From an uncultured Lachnobacterium sp. (GTDB lineage: Bacteria; Bacillota; Clostridia; Lachnospirales; Lachnospiraceae), in contig URYB01000001.1 of assembly GCA_900552085.1 (NCBI GenBank), positions 1 to 60,413 of the forward strand: a stretch of DNA of 60,413 nt, read 5' to 3'. This document shows, in pieces, positions 1 to 8,511 of this stretch. Each line of letters opens with the position of its first letter. Positions within the stretch are counted from its first letter, which is position 1. Made by a program: the position numbers and the translations under genes. Below the pieces are notes generated by a model. It made no database searches and was not told where the DNA came from. It saw only the letters and a program-made list of their open reading frames with translations.

Positions 1-77
1 GCCCACATATGAGGTGAGCTTCATTTCATATCCTGATTTAACTGTGAATAGTAACACGGTTTTTCGACCCTTTACGT

Positions 78-183
78 AACAAACCCGCCCAGGCACGTCA
101 ATCACCAGAGTAATTTTCTCTGTCATTGACATTCCCGGACGGGTTTGTTTTATGTTAATCAAGGCCACTTAAGGCTAAGTGCC
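78..183. repeat. structured fold-back element, copy 1
   Basis: A 10-bp stem pairs 78-87 (AACAAACCCG) with 140-149 (CGGGTTTGTT). Above it are an internal loop, a second stem of 97-102 (GTCAAT) with 125-130 (ATTGAC), and an apical AGAG/CTCT pair. A second hairpin follows, with CACTTA (166-171) pairing TAAGTG (176-181). Copy 2 at 443-551 keeps the same two-hairpin layout, the TGACATTCCCGG side of the internal loop and the CCACTTAAG second hairpin. The base pair 87-140 is G-C here and T-A in copy 2, a compensatory change. No known RNA family was recognised. Confidence 0.55.
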
Positions 184-236
184 CTTCGTTATATTCGATT
201 TTGCTGATTTGGGGATAATTAATAAAGTTCCGACGA

Positions 237-281
237 CACTCCCGTAAGTGCCATCGAGTGCCACGGGAGTGCCATTTTTTT
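237..281 (+). terminator. rho-independent terminator
   Basis: CACTCCCGT (237-245) pairs with ACGGGAGTG (263-271), followed by CCATTTTTTT. The loop carries two AGTGCC repeats. It would end a plus-strand transcript entering from the left of the window, or a short RNA containing the copy-1 fold-back. Confidence 0.65.
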
Positions 282-442
282 ATGATTTTTATGAATCTAT
301 ATCAAGATTTATAGGGATAGAATTTTCCGCAAAGCCTTATGCCATGCGGTTTTAAGAGCTTTTATGGAATTATAAGGAGATTTATCGAAATGGCCAACTC
401 GGAGCGATTCCTAGTTTCAACATAAATACTTCCAAAAAGAAT

Positions 443-551
443 AACAAACCCTCCACAGGTCATGACAAAATGCTGATTGTTTTCACTACTTTTGACATTC
501 CCGGGAGGGTTTGATTTGTAATAGTCAAGCCCACTTAAGAATAAGTGGGCT
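443..551. repeat. structured fold-back element, copy 2
   Basis: CAAACCCTCC (445-454) pairs with GGAGGGTTTG (504-513). An inner GTCA (459-462) pairs with TGAC (493-496), across the conserved ATTCCCG internal-loop strand. A second, perfect 10-bp hairpin pairs AGCCCACTTA (528-537) with TAAGTGGGCT (542-551) around an AGAA loop. The order, loop sequence and second-hairpin sequence match copy 1. As a double-stranded palindrome it could also act as a DNA site or a mobile-element end. Confidence 0.55.
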
Positions 552-723
552 CGTCTACGATTCACATATTTAATTGTAACCCATATCGTTAGATTTCATT
601 CGCATGATTTACAGCAATCCGTCAGTTGAGCGTATATTTCTTCATATCAACTTACGAATTTGTTGTAGTAAGCGTTGTAGTTGTATACAACTCATCCTCT
701 GAAACCCTTGATTTTACGGCATT

Positions 724-2334
724 TTATTTGTCTAACTGTTTCATTGTCGGGAAGAGAAGCACATCGCGGATGGCTGCAGAGTCGGTTAACAGCATAACCA
801 GACGGTCGATTCCGTATCCGATACCACCTGTAGGAGGCATACCGATTTCCAGTGCGTTCAGGAAATCTTCATCAGTGTGCTCTGCCTCGTCATCACCAGC
901 AGCTGCGTTCGCATCCTGAGCTGCGAAACGCTCACGCTGATCGATCGGATCGTTCAGCTCGGAGTATGCATTACACATCTCCCATGTATTACAGAATAAC
1001 TCAAAACGCTCTACCTTGGTAGGATCGCTTGGTTTCTTCTTTGTCAGTGGAGAAATCTCGATTGGATGATCCATGATAAATGTTGGCTGGATCAGTTCCT
1101 TCTCGCAGTATTCCTCGAAGAAGAGGTTGATGATATCACCCTTCTTATGACGCTCTTCGTATGCAATATGATACTCATCTGCAAGCTTCTTTGCTGCTGC
1201 GTCATCCGGTACCTGATCAAAATCAATACCGGTATATTTCTTGATTGCATCGTTCATGGTTAAACGTGCAAATGGCTTTCCAAGATCAATTTCTACACCG
1301 TTGTAAGAGATCTTTGTTGATCCGCATACTTTTTCAGCGAGGTAACGGAACATAGACTCTGTCAGTTCCATCATACCTTCGTAATCGGTGTATGCCTGAT
1401 ACAGCTCCATCAGTGTAAATTCCGGATTGTGACGGGTATCAACACCCTCGTTACGGAATACACGGCCAATCTCGTATACACGCTCAAGACCACCAACAAT
1501 CAATCTCTTTAAGTAAAGCTCAAGGGAAATACGAAGCTTTACATCTTCATTCAATGCATTGTAGTGTGTCTCGAATGGTCTTGCTGCTGCACCACCTGCG
1601 TTTGCAACAAGCATCGGCGTCTCAACTTCCATGAAATCACGGTCAGCCAGGAAGTTACGGATCTCTTTGAGAATCTTAGAACGCTTTACGAATACTTCCT
1701 TGCTCTCCTGATTCATGATCAGATCAATATATCTCTGACGATAACGCATATCGGTATCGGTCAGTCCGTGGAACTTCTCCGGCAGAATCTGTAAAGACTT
1801 GGAAAGAAGTGTCATCTCTTCTGCATGGATAGAGATCTCTCCGGTCTTTGTACGGAATGCATATCCCTTTACACCCCAGATATCACCGATATCGGACTTC
1901 TTGAATGTTGCATATAAATCCTCACCAATAGAGTCACGTGCAACGTAAATCTGAATGCTTCCCTTTAAATCCTGAATATTTGCAAAAGATGCTTTACCCA
2001 TAACACGCTTGAACATCATACGTCCAGCGATGGATACCTGAATTGGAGATGCATCCATGATGCTTCTTCTCTCTTCATATTCTTTCTTTGTAGCTTCTTT
2101 TGCCTCAGCCTCATCCATACCGTCTGTATTAACTTCCGGTCTTCCTGCTAAAAGCTCGTCTTCATGAGCTGTATATACTTCTTTTACGTCTGAAGTATGG
2201 TGTGTCACATCATACTTTGTAATCTGAAATGGGTCCTGTCCTGCTTCCTGCAGATTTGCCAACTTCTCGCGGCGAACTTTCAGCAGCTGGTTTACATCCT
2301 GCTGGCCGCCCTGATTTGCATTATTTCCCGCCAT
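724..2334 (-). CDS. lysS: lysyl-tRNA synthetase, class II
   Basis: Charges tRNA-Lys with lysine in the cytoplasm. The 536 residues hold an N-terminal OB-fold anticodon-binding domain (SIAGRMMFKRVMGKASF) and a class II catalytic core with motif 2 (RVFRNEGVDTRHNPEFT) and motif 3 (GGIGYGIDRLVMLLT). The protein is longer than the roughly 500 residues usual for the family. The extra length is an acidic insert of about 30 residues just before the OB fold, around residues 58-95 (DELLAGRPEVNTDGMDEAEA). It is the second gene after greA, 13 bp downstream, and both probably read from the consensus promoter at 2896-2924. Product assignment is secure. Confidence 0.97.
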   Translation of the reverse strand: MAGNNANQGGQQDVNQLLKVRREKLANLQEAGQDPFQITKYDVTHHTSDVKEVYTAHEDELLAGRPEVNTDGMDEAEAKEATKKEYEERRSIMDASPIQVSIAGRMMFKRVMGKASFANIQDLKGSIQIYVARDSIGEDLYATFKKSDIGDIWGVKGYAFRTKTGEISIHAEEMTLLSKSLQILPEKFHGLTDTDMRYRQRYIDLIMNQESKEVFVKRSKILKEIRNFLADRDFMEVETPMLVANAGGAAARPFETHYNALNEDVKLRISLELYLKRLIVGGLERVYEIGRVFRNEGVDTRHNPEFTLMELYQAYTDYEGMMELTESMFRYLAEKVCGSTKISYNGVEIDLGKPFARLTMNDAIKKYTGIDFDQVPDDAAAKKLADEYHIAYEERHKKGDIINLFFEEYCEKELIQPTFIMDHPIEISPLTKKKPSDPTKVERFELFCNTWEMCNAYSELNDPIDQRERFAAQDANAAAGDDEAEHTDEDFLNALEIGMPPTGGIGYGIDRLVMLLTDSAAIRDVLLFPTMKQLDK

Positions 2335-2347
2335 CTTTCGTTCCTTT

Positions 2348-2833
2348 CTATTCTACTGTTGATCTCTGGATTTCAAGTACCTTGTAAGAGAGCTCTCCTG
2401 CTTCTGTCTCGACAACTACGGTATCTCCAACTTTCTTTCCGATCAGTGCACGGCCTACTGGAGACTCGTTACTGATTTTTCCCTTTAAGCTGTTTGCCTC
2501 TGTGGAACCAACAAGTTTGTACTCTAACTCTTCATCAAATTCACAGTCAAGAATCTTAACTTTACATCCGATGCTGATCTTGTCTAAGTCTACTTCTTCC
2601 TCAACAACGACTTCTGCATTCTTAAGGATCTTCTCGATTTCTTCAATACGAGCCTCGATATCTCTCTGCTCATCCTTTGCTGCATCGTACTCTGCGTTCT
2701 CGGACAAGTCACCCTGCTCGCGGGCCTCTTTGATCTTCTGTGCAATCTCTCTACGTTTTACAACTTTCAGATCCTGCAACTCGTCTTCAAGTTTTTTCAG
2801 ACCTTCATAGGTCAAGATATTTTTCTTATCCAT
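2348..2833 (-). CDS. greA: transcription elongation factor GreA
   Basis: Rescues backtracked RNA polymerase by stimulating cleavage of the nascent transcript. The 161 residues show the expected N-terminal coiled-coil finger, whose tip carries the acidic DLSENAEYDAAKDEQ motif needed for cleavage, and a C-terminal FKBP-like globular domain with ISNESPVGRALIGKKVGD. The length is normal. An SD-like AAAAGAAATG precedes the start. It is the first gene of a greA-lysS transcript, with its own SigA promoter overlapping the end of dusB. Confidence 0.97.
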   Translation of the reverse strand: MDKKNILTYEGLKKLEDELQDLKVVKRREIAQKIKEAREQGDLSENAEYDAAKDEQRDIEARIEEIEKILKNAEVVVEEEVDLDKISIGCKVKILDCEFDEELEYKLVGSTEANSLKGKISNESPVGRALIGKKVGDTVVVETEAGELSYKVLEIQRSTVE

Positions 2834-2895
2834 TTCTTTTACCCCGCTTTATAATAATATTTAAAAACTACGTATCTCTATAAATTAACTAAGGT

Positions 2896-2924
2896 ATTAT
2901 ACCCAATCAACCGCATAATGTCAA
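2896..2924 (-). promoter_or_regulatory. SigA promoter for greA-lysS
   Basis: On the minus strand TTGACA (2919-2924) is followed after exactly 17 bp by TATAAT (2896-2901), a full consensus SigA promoter. It lies about 60 bp upstream of greA, and its -35 box overlaps the last codons of dusB. This separates greA-lysS from the upstream dusB-coaX group as a strongly expressed unit. Confidence 0.88.
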
Positions 2925-3913
2925 GGTTTTGCGCCGTTTCCGGTTTCTTTGAGATTGCCGAGAAGCAACTCTTCCAAAGCCTCGAACGACTCCACATTGT
3001 TGATTGCCACACGAAGCCGTGCCGAATTCGGATAACCTGCGGTATACCAGGCTGCGTGCTTACGGATTTCACGGATGCCAATGTACTCGCCTTTGAACTC
3101 CAGCATCATCCTGGCATGCCGCAGAATCATCTGTGTCACCTCTTCTATGGAAGGCTTCGGTAAATGCTCTCCGCTCTCAAAATAGTGCAAAATCTGCTTG
3201 AATATCCATGGATTTCCCTGTGCTCCCCGGGCAATCATAAATCCATCACATCCGGTCTGTTCCTCCATAGCGATCACGTCCTCTGCCGTCAGCAAATCTC
3301 CGTTTCCAATCACCGGAATGGATACCGCCTCTTTTACCTGACGGATAATGTCCCAGTCCGCCTTCCCGGAATAAAGCGGTTCTCTCGTGCGGCCATGCAC
3401 AGCTACTGCTGCCGCTCCCGCATCCTCTGCGATCTTTGCCATCTCCACCGCGTTCACATGATCATCGTCGAATCCCTTACGGATTTTTACGGTCACCGGT
3501 TTATTGATCGCTTTTACCGTCTTTCGAATAATCTCTCCCGCCAGTTTCGGGGTCTTCATCAGCGCCGATCCCTCACCATTGTTCACGATTTTCGGCACCG
3601 GACATCCCATATTAATATCCAGCAGGTCAAAAGGGCGCTCCTCAATCTCATGCGCAATATTCGAAATTATATCCGGATCTGACCCAAACAGCTGTAACGA
3701 TACCGGATTTTCTCTTGGATCAATCTCCAAAAGGCTCTGCGTATTGCGGTTTTTGTACATAATGGCTTTGGCACTGACCATCTCCATGCACAAAAGCCCC
3801 GCTCCCTGCTCTTTGCATAACAAGCGAAATGGCAGGTCTGTTACGCCTGCCATAGGAGCCAGTATTAAATTATTCGGCAATGTCACATTGCCTATTTTTA
3901 ATGCTTTTATCAT
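2921..3913 (-). CDS. dusB: tRNA-dihydrouridine synthase B
   Basis: An FMN enzyme that reduces uridines of the tRNA D-loop using NADPH. The 330 residues form a TIM barrel with the APMAGVTDLPFR FMN-binding start, the catalytic cysteine in NMGCPVPKIVNNGEGSALM, the KIRKGFDDD segment and HGRTREPLYSGKADW, followed by the C-terminal helical domain (YIGIREIRKHAAWY). Length and motifs are typical. It starts one base after the coaX stop, indicating translational coupling in an operon with coaX and birA. Confidence 0.95.
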   Translation of the reverse strand: MIKALKIGNVTLPNNLILAPMAGVTDLPFRLLCKEQGAGLLCMEMVSAKAIMYKNRNTQSLLEIDPRENPVSLQLFGSDPDIISNIAHEIEERPFDLLDINMGCPVPKIVNNGEGSALMKTPKLAGEIIRKTVKAINKPVTVKIRKGFDDDHVNAVEMAKIAEDAGAAAVAVHGRTREPLYSGKADWDIIRQVKEAVSIPVIGNGDLLTAEDVIAMEEQTGCDGFMIARGAQGNPWIFKQILHYFESGEHLPKPSIEEVTQMILRHARMMLEFKGEYIGIREIRKHAAWYTAGYPNSARLRVAINNVESFEALEELLLGNLKETGNGAKP

Positions 3914-3914
3914 A

Positions 3915-4694
3915 CTATTTTATTTTCCGATTCTGTTTTTTATACACGCGGTAAATACCTTTTAAAGTAAGGTTTGGATCATAAATATCGATACACGTTG
4001 TCTCATTTGCAATAATACGTCCCAATCCTCCGGTCACAACCGTTTTCACATTTTCCAGTCCGACTTCTTCTTTTACCTTGTTAATAATGTATTCCGTCTG
4101 TCCAATCTGTCCGTAGACAATACCTGCCTGCATGCTGGTGATGGTGTCTTTTCCAAGAATACTCTCCGGCTTTTTGATTTCGATCTCCGGAAGCTTTGCG
4201 GCATCCTCTGACAGTGCCTTTGCAGAAATCCGGATACCCGGTGCTGTAATTCCGCCAAGAAAAGCCCCGCTTTCGTCCACAAAATCATATGTTGTGGCTG
4301 TACCGAAATCAATCACCAGCACAGGACCTCCATATATTTCAAATGCACCAACAGCATCCACAATTCGGTCCGCACCAATCTGCTGCGGATTCGGTGTCAC
4401 AATGCGAATACCTGTCTTAATTCCTGCTTCGACAATAATCGGTGTAATATGAAAATATTTTACCAGTCCGCCCCGCAGGGAATGCATCACATTCGGAACA
4501 ACGGAACAAATGATTGCATCCTCAATGTCCATTGGCTGAATATCATTCTGCTCCAGCAGATTGTAAAGGATCATTCCATATTCATCGGATGTACGTGGCA
4601 TCTTGGTGGTAATGCGAAAAGAAGCAACAATGACATCCCCATCGAATACTCCACAGGTAATATTTGTATTTCCCACATCTATTGTTAATATCAT
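3915..4694 (-). CDS. coaX: type III pantothenate kinase
   Basis: Phosphorylates pantothenate in the first step of coenzyme A synthesis. The 259 residues show the ASKHA-fold phosphate-binding motif MILTIDVGNTNITCGVFDGD, the GADRIVDAVGAFEIYGG substrate segment and the second phosphate motif DFGTATTYDFVD. CoaX enzymes need a monovalent cation and resist CoA feedback (family knowledge). The gene lies directly between dusB and the small DUF protein, next to birA. The coaX-birA pairing is common in Firmicutes and links two cofactor functions. Confidence 0.95.
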   Translation of the reverse strand: MILTIDVGNTNITCGVFDGDVIVASFRITTKMPRTSDEYGMILYNLLEQNDIQPMDIEDAIICSVVPNVMHSLRGGLVKYFHITPIIVEAGIKTGIRIVTPNPQQIGADRIVDAVGAFEIYGGPVLVIDFGTATTYDFVDESGAFLGGITAPGIRISAKALSEDAAKLPEIEIKKPESILGKDTITSMQAGIVYGQIGQTEYIINKVKEEVGLENVKTVVTGGLGRIIANETTCIDIYDPNLTLKGIYRVYKKQNRKIK

Positions 4695-4697
4695 GCC

Positions 4698-5036
4698 CTA
4701 TTCCTCCTCGCTCCATCCTTCGCCCAGAAACATGACTCGATAATATGTTTCCACAGCCTCAAGCAATTCCCGCTTTTCGTTTCTGAACTGTTTGATTTTC
4801 AGCACACTTCCGATCTCATCATAATAGAAATCGCCCTCTTCACAACTTGTCTTAAACTGAAGGTTTCCTTCTTCATCAAATACAAGTTCCAAAATTCCAC
4901 CGATATCTTCTGTGTAAAGCACACACATGATTTTAAGTTCCTCGCGGATGGACTGTGGCAGTTCATTAAAATTCTCATTCAGGTAGAACTTTTTCTGGTA
5001 TGCATTGGATACACACAACGTAACTTCTTTAGACAT
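4698..5036 (-). CDS. small acidic protein, probably DUF6145
   Basis: A 112-residue soluble protein with no signal peptide or membrane segment. It begins MSKEVTLCVSNAYQKKFYLN and is rich in acidic residues, with a beta-rich centre (GGILELVFDEEGNLQFK) and a C-terminal helix (EAVETYYRVMFLGEGW). I associate it with an uncharacterised Lachnospiraceae family found beside birA, probably DUF6145, but cannot confirm the accession. Its start overlaps the 3' end of birA by 8 bp and its stop is 3 bp before coaX, so it belongs to the cofactor operon. Function unknown. Confidence 0.8.
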   Translation of the reverse strand: MSKEVTLCVSNAYQKKFYLNENFNELPQSIREELKIMCVLYTEDIGGILELVFDEEGNLQFKTSCEEGDFYYDEIGSVLKIKQFRNEKRELLEAVETYYRVMFLGEGWSEEE

Positions 5037-6006
5037 ATCCGTATATTCCTCTCACGGAAACCTCTCCGGAAGACACCAGCTTGCGCGATTCCCATGTGTC
5101 TACGATGAGTTCTCCTTTTTTTGTAATTCCCATTGCTTTTCCTTCAAATGGTTCCTTCGGATCAAGCACCCGCACCTGCCGGTTCAGGTTTACCAGCAAC
5201 TCATTGTAATCCTGCTGCAATCCTTCCATATCCTCGGTCTTAAGGTACACTTCATAAGCTGCCTCAAACTCTTCGAGAAAAGCCTCTATAATATCCGCCC
5301 GATGAAAGCGATGTCCGCATTCCAGAAGAAGGGAACTTGCTGTCTCTGCAATCTCCTCCGGAAAAGCTTCATTGTGCACATTGATACCAATGCCAATGAC
5401 AATATTGTTGATATAATCAAACTGTGCGCTCATTTCTGTGAGCATTCCACAGATTTTCTTTCCGTTTACGACCAGATCATTCGGCCACTTAATCAGTGCC
5501 GGAACATTGGCAACTCTGCGCAAAGCCCGTGCGGTAGCCAGTGCCGTAACCAGTGTCAGCATGGATGCATTGTTTGGATTGATATCCGGCTTGAGCATAA
5601 GTGTCATAAATATGCCGATTCCGGATGGGGATTCCCAGGACCGGCCTCTGCGCCCTCTTCCGGCAGTCTGCTGCTCAGCCACTACCAGAGTTCCAGTCGG
5701 ATGACCACTCTCTGCCAGTTCTTTTGCCTTCGTGTTCGTAGAATCAATAGTATCAAAATAATGAATCTCACATCCGACCCACTTTGTCTTTCGGATGCTC
5801 TCCAACTCTACATCGTTGATCACATCCGGCACAGACAGCAAATGATATCCTTTGTTCTGCACCGCCTCTATCTCGTATCCCATCTCTTTCAGCTGATTGA
5901 TTGCTTTCCACACGGCTGTACGGGACACGCCAAAATGATTACACAGCTCCTGTCCGGATACATATCCGTCTGTTTCACGGAGCATTTTCAATATTTCTGC
6001 TTTCAT
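5029..6006 (-). CDS. birA: biotin protein ligase / biotin repressor BirA
   Basis: Attaches biotin to carboxylase carrier proteins and, having an N-terminal DNA-binding domain, probably also represses biotin genes. In the 325 residues, residues 1-60 form a winged helix (GYVSGQELCNHFGVSRTAVW). The catalytic domain has the biotinyl-AMP loop QTAGRGRRGRSWESPSG, the KWPNDLVVNGKKICGMLTE segment with the catalytic lysine, and a C-terminal SH3-like domain (PFEGKAMGITKKGELIVD). This is the Group II, bifunctional layout. It sits 19 bp downstream of argF and overlaps the next small gene. Confidence 0.95.
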   Translation of the reverse strand: MKAEILKMLRETDGYVSGQELCNHFGVSRTAVWKAINQLKEMGYEIEAVQNKGYHLLSVPDVINDVELESIRKTKWVGCEIHYFDTIDSTNTKAKELAESGHPTGTLVVAEQQTAGRGRRGRSWESPSGIGIFMTLMLKPDINPNNASMLTLVTALATARALRRVANVPALIKWPNDLVVNGKKICGMLTEMSAQFDYINNIVIGIGINVHNEAFPEEIAETASSLLLECGHRFHRADIIEAFLEEFEAAYEVYLKTEDMEGLQQDYNELLVNLNRQVRVLDPKEPFEGKAMGITKKGELIVDTWESRKLVSSGEVSVRGIYGYV

Positions 6007-6025
6007 ACGCCTTTACCGCTCATTT

Positions 6026-7015
6026 TTAATCTGATAATGTCGCTTTCATAATTGCTTTGATGGAATGCATACGGTTCTCTGCCTCATCAAATACAACCGA
6101 ACGCGGTCCTTCAAATACTTCATCTGTAACTTCAAGTTCTGATAATCCAAATTTTTCATAAACCTGTTTTCCGATGGTAGTCTTTAAATCATGGAATGCC
6201 GGCAGACAATGCATGAAAATAGCGCTGTCTTTTGCGTTTTCAAATGCCTTGGTATTTACCTGATACGGTTTCAGATCGTTGATTCGCTCTGCCCATACTT
6301 CTTCCGGCTCACCCATGGATACCCATACATCGGTATAGATGACATCGGCATCTTTGGTAGCTTCTGCAACATCATCTGTCAATGTAATTGTCGCGCCTGT
6401 CTGCGCTGCAACATCCTTGCAGTAATCAACCAGTTCCTGATTTGGATAATATTTTGGATTGGTACATGCTACAAAATGCATTCCAAGTTTTGCACATGTT
6501 ACCATAAGAGAATTCCCCATATTGTAACGGGCATCTCCCATATACACGAACTTCACACCTTTAAGCTGTCCGAGATGCTCACGAATTGTCAGCATATCTG
6601 CGATCATCTGTGTCGGGTGGAACTCATTGGTCAATCCATTCCATACCGGGACTCCCGCATATTTTGCCAGTTCCTCTACGATTTCCTGTCCATATCCGCG
6701 GTACTCAATTCCATCAAACATTCTTCCGAGTACACGGGCTGTATCCGGAATACTTTCCTTCTTTCCGATCTGTGAACCGCTTGGATCAAGATATGTAACA
6801 TGCATACCCAGATCGTGTGCAGCCACCTCAAAAGAGCAGCGGGTTCGGGTACTTGTCTTTTCAAAGATCAATGCGATGTTCTTGCCTACAAGGCTGTCAT
6901 GCATGATGCCCTGATGCTTTTTCTCCTTTAATTCTGCAGATAAATCAATCAGGTATGTGATTTCCTCCGGTGTAAAATCCATTAACTTTAAAAAATTCCG
7001 TCCCTTTAATGTCAT
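6026..7015 (-). CDS. argF: ornithine carbamoyltransferase
   Basis: Converts ornithine and carbamoyl phosphate to citrulline. It could serve arginine synthesis or the arginine deiminase route; the sequence alone does not decide. The 329 residues contain the carbamoyl-phosphate site EKTSTRTRCSFEVA, the HPTQMIADMLT motif, the ornithine loop VSMGEPEEVW and the catalytic MHCLPAFHD. The start has a strong AAGGAGGAAGAGCA leader. No other arginine gene is nearby. It is the first gene of the argF-birA-DUF-coaX-dusB run and has its own promoter. Confidence 0.95.
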   Translation of the reverse strand: MTLKGRNFLKLMDFTPEEITYLIDLSAELKEKKHQGIMHDSLVGKNIALIFEKTSTRTRCSFEVAAHDLGMHVTYLDPSGSQIGKKESIPDTARVLGRMFDGIEYRGYGQEIVEELAKYAGVPVWNGLTNEFHPTQMIADMLTIREHLGQLKGVKFVYMGDARYNMGNSLMVTCAKLGMHFVACTNPKYYPNQELVDYCKDVAAQTGATITLTDDVAEATKDADVIYTDVWVSMGEPEEVWAERINDLKPYQVNTKAFENAKDSAIFMHCLPAFHDLKTTIGKQVYEKFGLSELEVTDEVFEGPRSVVFDEAENRMHSIKAIMKATLSD

Positions 7016-7048
7016 TGCTCTTCCTCCTTATTTCGTTACAATGAAGTT

Positions 7049-7077
7049 ATTTTACTCCATTTATCCGTCGATTACAA
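7049..7077 (-). promoter_or_regulatory. SigA promoter for argF operon
   Basis: TTGTAA (7072-7077) and TAAAAT (7049-7054) on the minus strand are separated by 17 bp and lie about 35 bp upstream of argF. No clear ARG-box palindrome was recognised next to it. Confidence 0.7.
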
Positions 7078-7120
7078 CCTACTAAATGCACACATTGTCA
7101 TACATGAAGCAAATAGAAAA

Positions 7121-7152
7121 GGCAGATATATCGAAATATCGATACATCTGCC
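7121..7152 (-). terminator. terminator of the SH3/SleB hydrolase gene
   Basis: On the minus strand GGCAGAT pairs with ATCTGCC around a loop that can also pair (ATCGATATTTCGAT), followed by TTTTCTATTT. It separates the hydrolase gene from the argF promoter. Confidence 0.75.
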
Positions 7153-7185
7153 CGTATGATCTATGATTCATGAACCAGTTGCAAA

Positions 7186-8511
7186 TTAATAAAATACAAT
7201 CGGTCCGATCACAACGCCTGCGTGTCCGCTGGATGCAAGCTTAAAGTACTTTGCGCCACCTGTCGGATCATTTCCTGCAAGTGCTGCCTGCGCTGCCTGT
7301 CTTGCGCTTGCGCTCACACCACTGGCAAGTCTGGACTCTAATCTTCCGGAAGAAGCCGGACCAAACTGACCACGCTGATAAATAACACCGCGAATACTGT
7401 TTGGAAAACTTCCGCTGTGTACACGATTCACTACAACAGCTCCCACAGCAAGCATACACTGCTGACTCTGTCCACCTGCCTCACACTGAATCAATGCTGC
7501 AAGTAATGTCTCATCATCCGCAGATGCTGTAAGGGATGTTCCCTGTGAAGAAGAAGTTGTTGTTGTCTGTCCATTTGAAGAAGAACTTGAAGATGAAGAA
7601 CTCTGTGTGCTCTTCTTTGCTGCATCCTGTTTTGCAACCTCTTCTTTTGCCTTACGCTCTTCCTCTTCTTTCTGTGCGGCAATCTCTTCCTCAATTGTGA
7701 CTGCCTTACCGGTCTTTAACCCTACAGTAACATAATCTTCGCTTACATAACAGGTCTGAGAATCAACCTTAACAGCCACCCATCCGTCTTCTGTGTCAGC
7801 TTTTGTGTTTACAACAAGCTTATCTCCGGATGCAACGGTCTTTACTACACCAGCATCTGTACTTGCTTCCTTGCGGATGCGAAGTCCGTCAATCTCGACT
7901 TTTGCGACTGTCTTACAATTTTTCTTGGCATATGCATATGCTTCCTGACCGGTTACACAGTAATCATTCTTTACATATCCTTTTACGTTTCCGGAAGTAA
8001 TCTTTGTCCATTCACTTCCTTCATCCTTAATGACTGCGCGGTCACCCTTATACATCTTGCCAACAATTTCTGAATCTGCATCTGCCGACTTGCGTACATA
8101 CAAAAACTCATCGACATCTGCCATCAATTTATTGTTCCACTCTTTTTCCTCATCGGACAATTTCTTATCCTCTTTGGAATCTTCTACAGTTACCTCTGGC
8201 TCTGTCTCAACATCTTCGGAAGCAGCGCTTTCCACCGATGTGTCTGATACATCTGCTGCATCCTCTACTGCTGCTGCAACGATATTGGAATCGCTCTTTT
8301 CAACAGAAACCATGCTGTCAAGCATATCTGCTGCTTCAAGTTCGTATGCGTTCATAGCAACTGCAACTCCGGCCATTCCGTTTTTATCCATCTGTGTTTC
8401 TGCTACCTGATCAGCAGCTTTCACTCCATTACCAGTAACCGCTGTGATTGTTAATGCAAGAGCAAGTCCTGCTACCATTACACTTTCAATCACTTTCTTG
8501 TTAAATTTCAT
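7186..8511 (-). CDS. secreted SH3b-repeat, SleB-type cell wall hydrolase
   Basis: A 441-residue exported peptidoglycan hydrolase. Residues 1-32 are a signal peptide (MKFNKKVIESVMVAGLALAL). After an acidic Ser/Glu-rich segment come two bacterial SH3 domains (FLYVRKSADADSEIVGKMY and GLRIRKEASTDAGVVKTV), then a coiled linker rich in E, K and S, and a C-terminal Hydrolase_2/SleB-like domain (LLAALIQCEAGGQSQQCMLA, VVNRVHSGSFPNSIRGVIYQ). A longer reading frame would start at 8565, but ATG 8511 follows GGAGG by 7 bases and opens directly into the signal peptide. The promoter at 8657-8685 leaves an untranslated leader of about 140 bases. The SH3 modules probably bind the wall, and SleB-like domains cleave glycan strands (family knowledge). 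Confidence 0.9.
   Translation of the reverse strand: MKFNKKVIESVMVAGLALALTITAVTGNGVKAADQVAETQMDKNGMAGVAVAMNAYELEAADMLDSMVSVEKSDSNIVAAAVEDAADVSDTSVESAASEDVETEPEVTVEDSKEDKKLSDEEKEWNNKLMADVDEFLYVRKSADADSEIVGKMYKGDRAVIKDEGSEWTKITSGNVKGYVKNDYCVTGQEAYAYAKKNCKTVAKVEIDGLRIRKEASTDAGVVKTVASGDKLVVNTKADTEDGWVAVKVDSQTCYVSEDYVTVGLKTGKAVTIEEEIAAQKEEEERKAKEEVAKQDAAKKSTQSSSSSSSSSNGQTTTTSSSQGTSLTASADDETLLAALIQCEAGGQSQQCMLAVGAVVVNRVHSGSFPNSIRGVIYQRGQFGPASSGRLESRLASGVSASARQAAQAALAGNDPTGGAKYFKLASSGHAGVVIGPIVFY

Larger units (their letters stand above)
1..723. other. gene-free leader region
   Basis: No reading frame here has codon usage, a ribosome binding site or a recognisable product, and no rRNA, tRNA or known riboswitch core was recognised. 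The stretch lies downstream of lysS and contains two copies of a related fold-back element (78-183 and 443-551), with a rho-independent terminator on the plus strand between them (237-281). No clear terminator for lysS was seen, unless the fold-backs serve that role. The last 120 bases before lysS contain only a short GTTGTATACAAC palindrome. Confidence 0.6.

Noticed and set aside
1..723. rRNA operon or tRNA cluster beside lysS
   Set aside because: No rRNA signature or tRNA cloverleaf could be drawn from either strand; the repeated stems do not match a tRNA acceptor or T-arm.
5005..6051. 348-codon plus-strand frame over birA
   Set aside because: It is antisense to a clear BirA with catalytic motifs; His/Cys/Ser-rich composition and no RBS mark it as a shadow.
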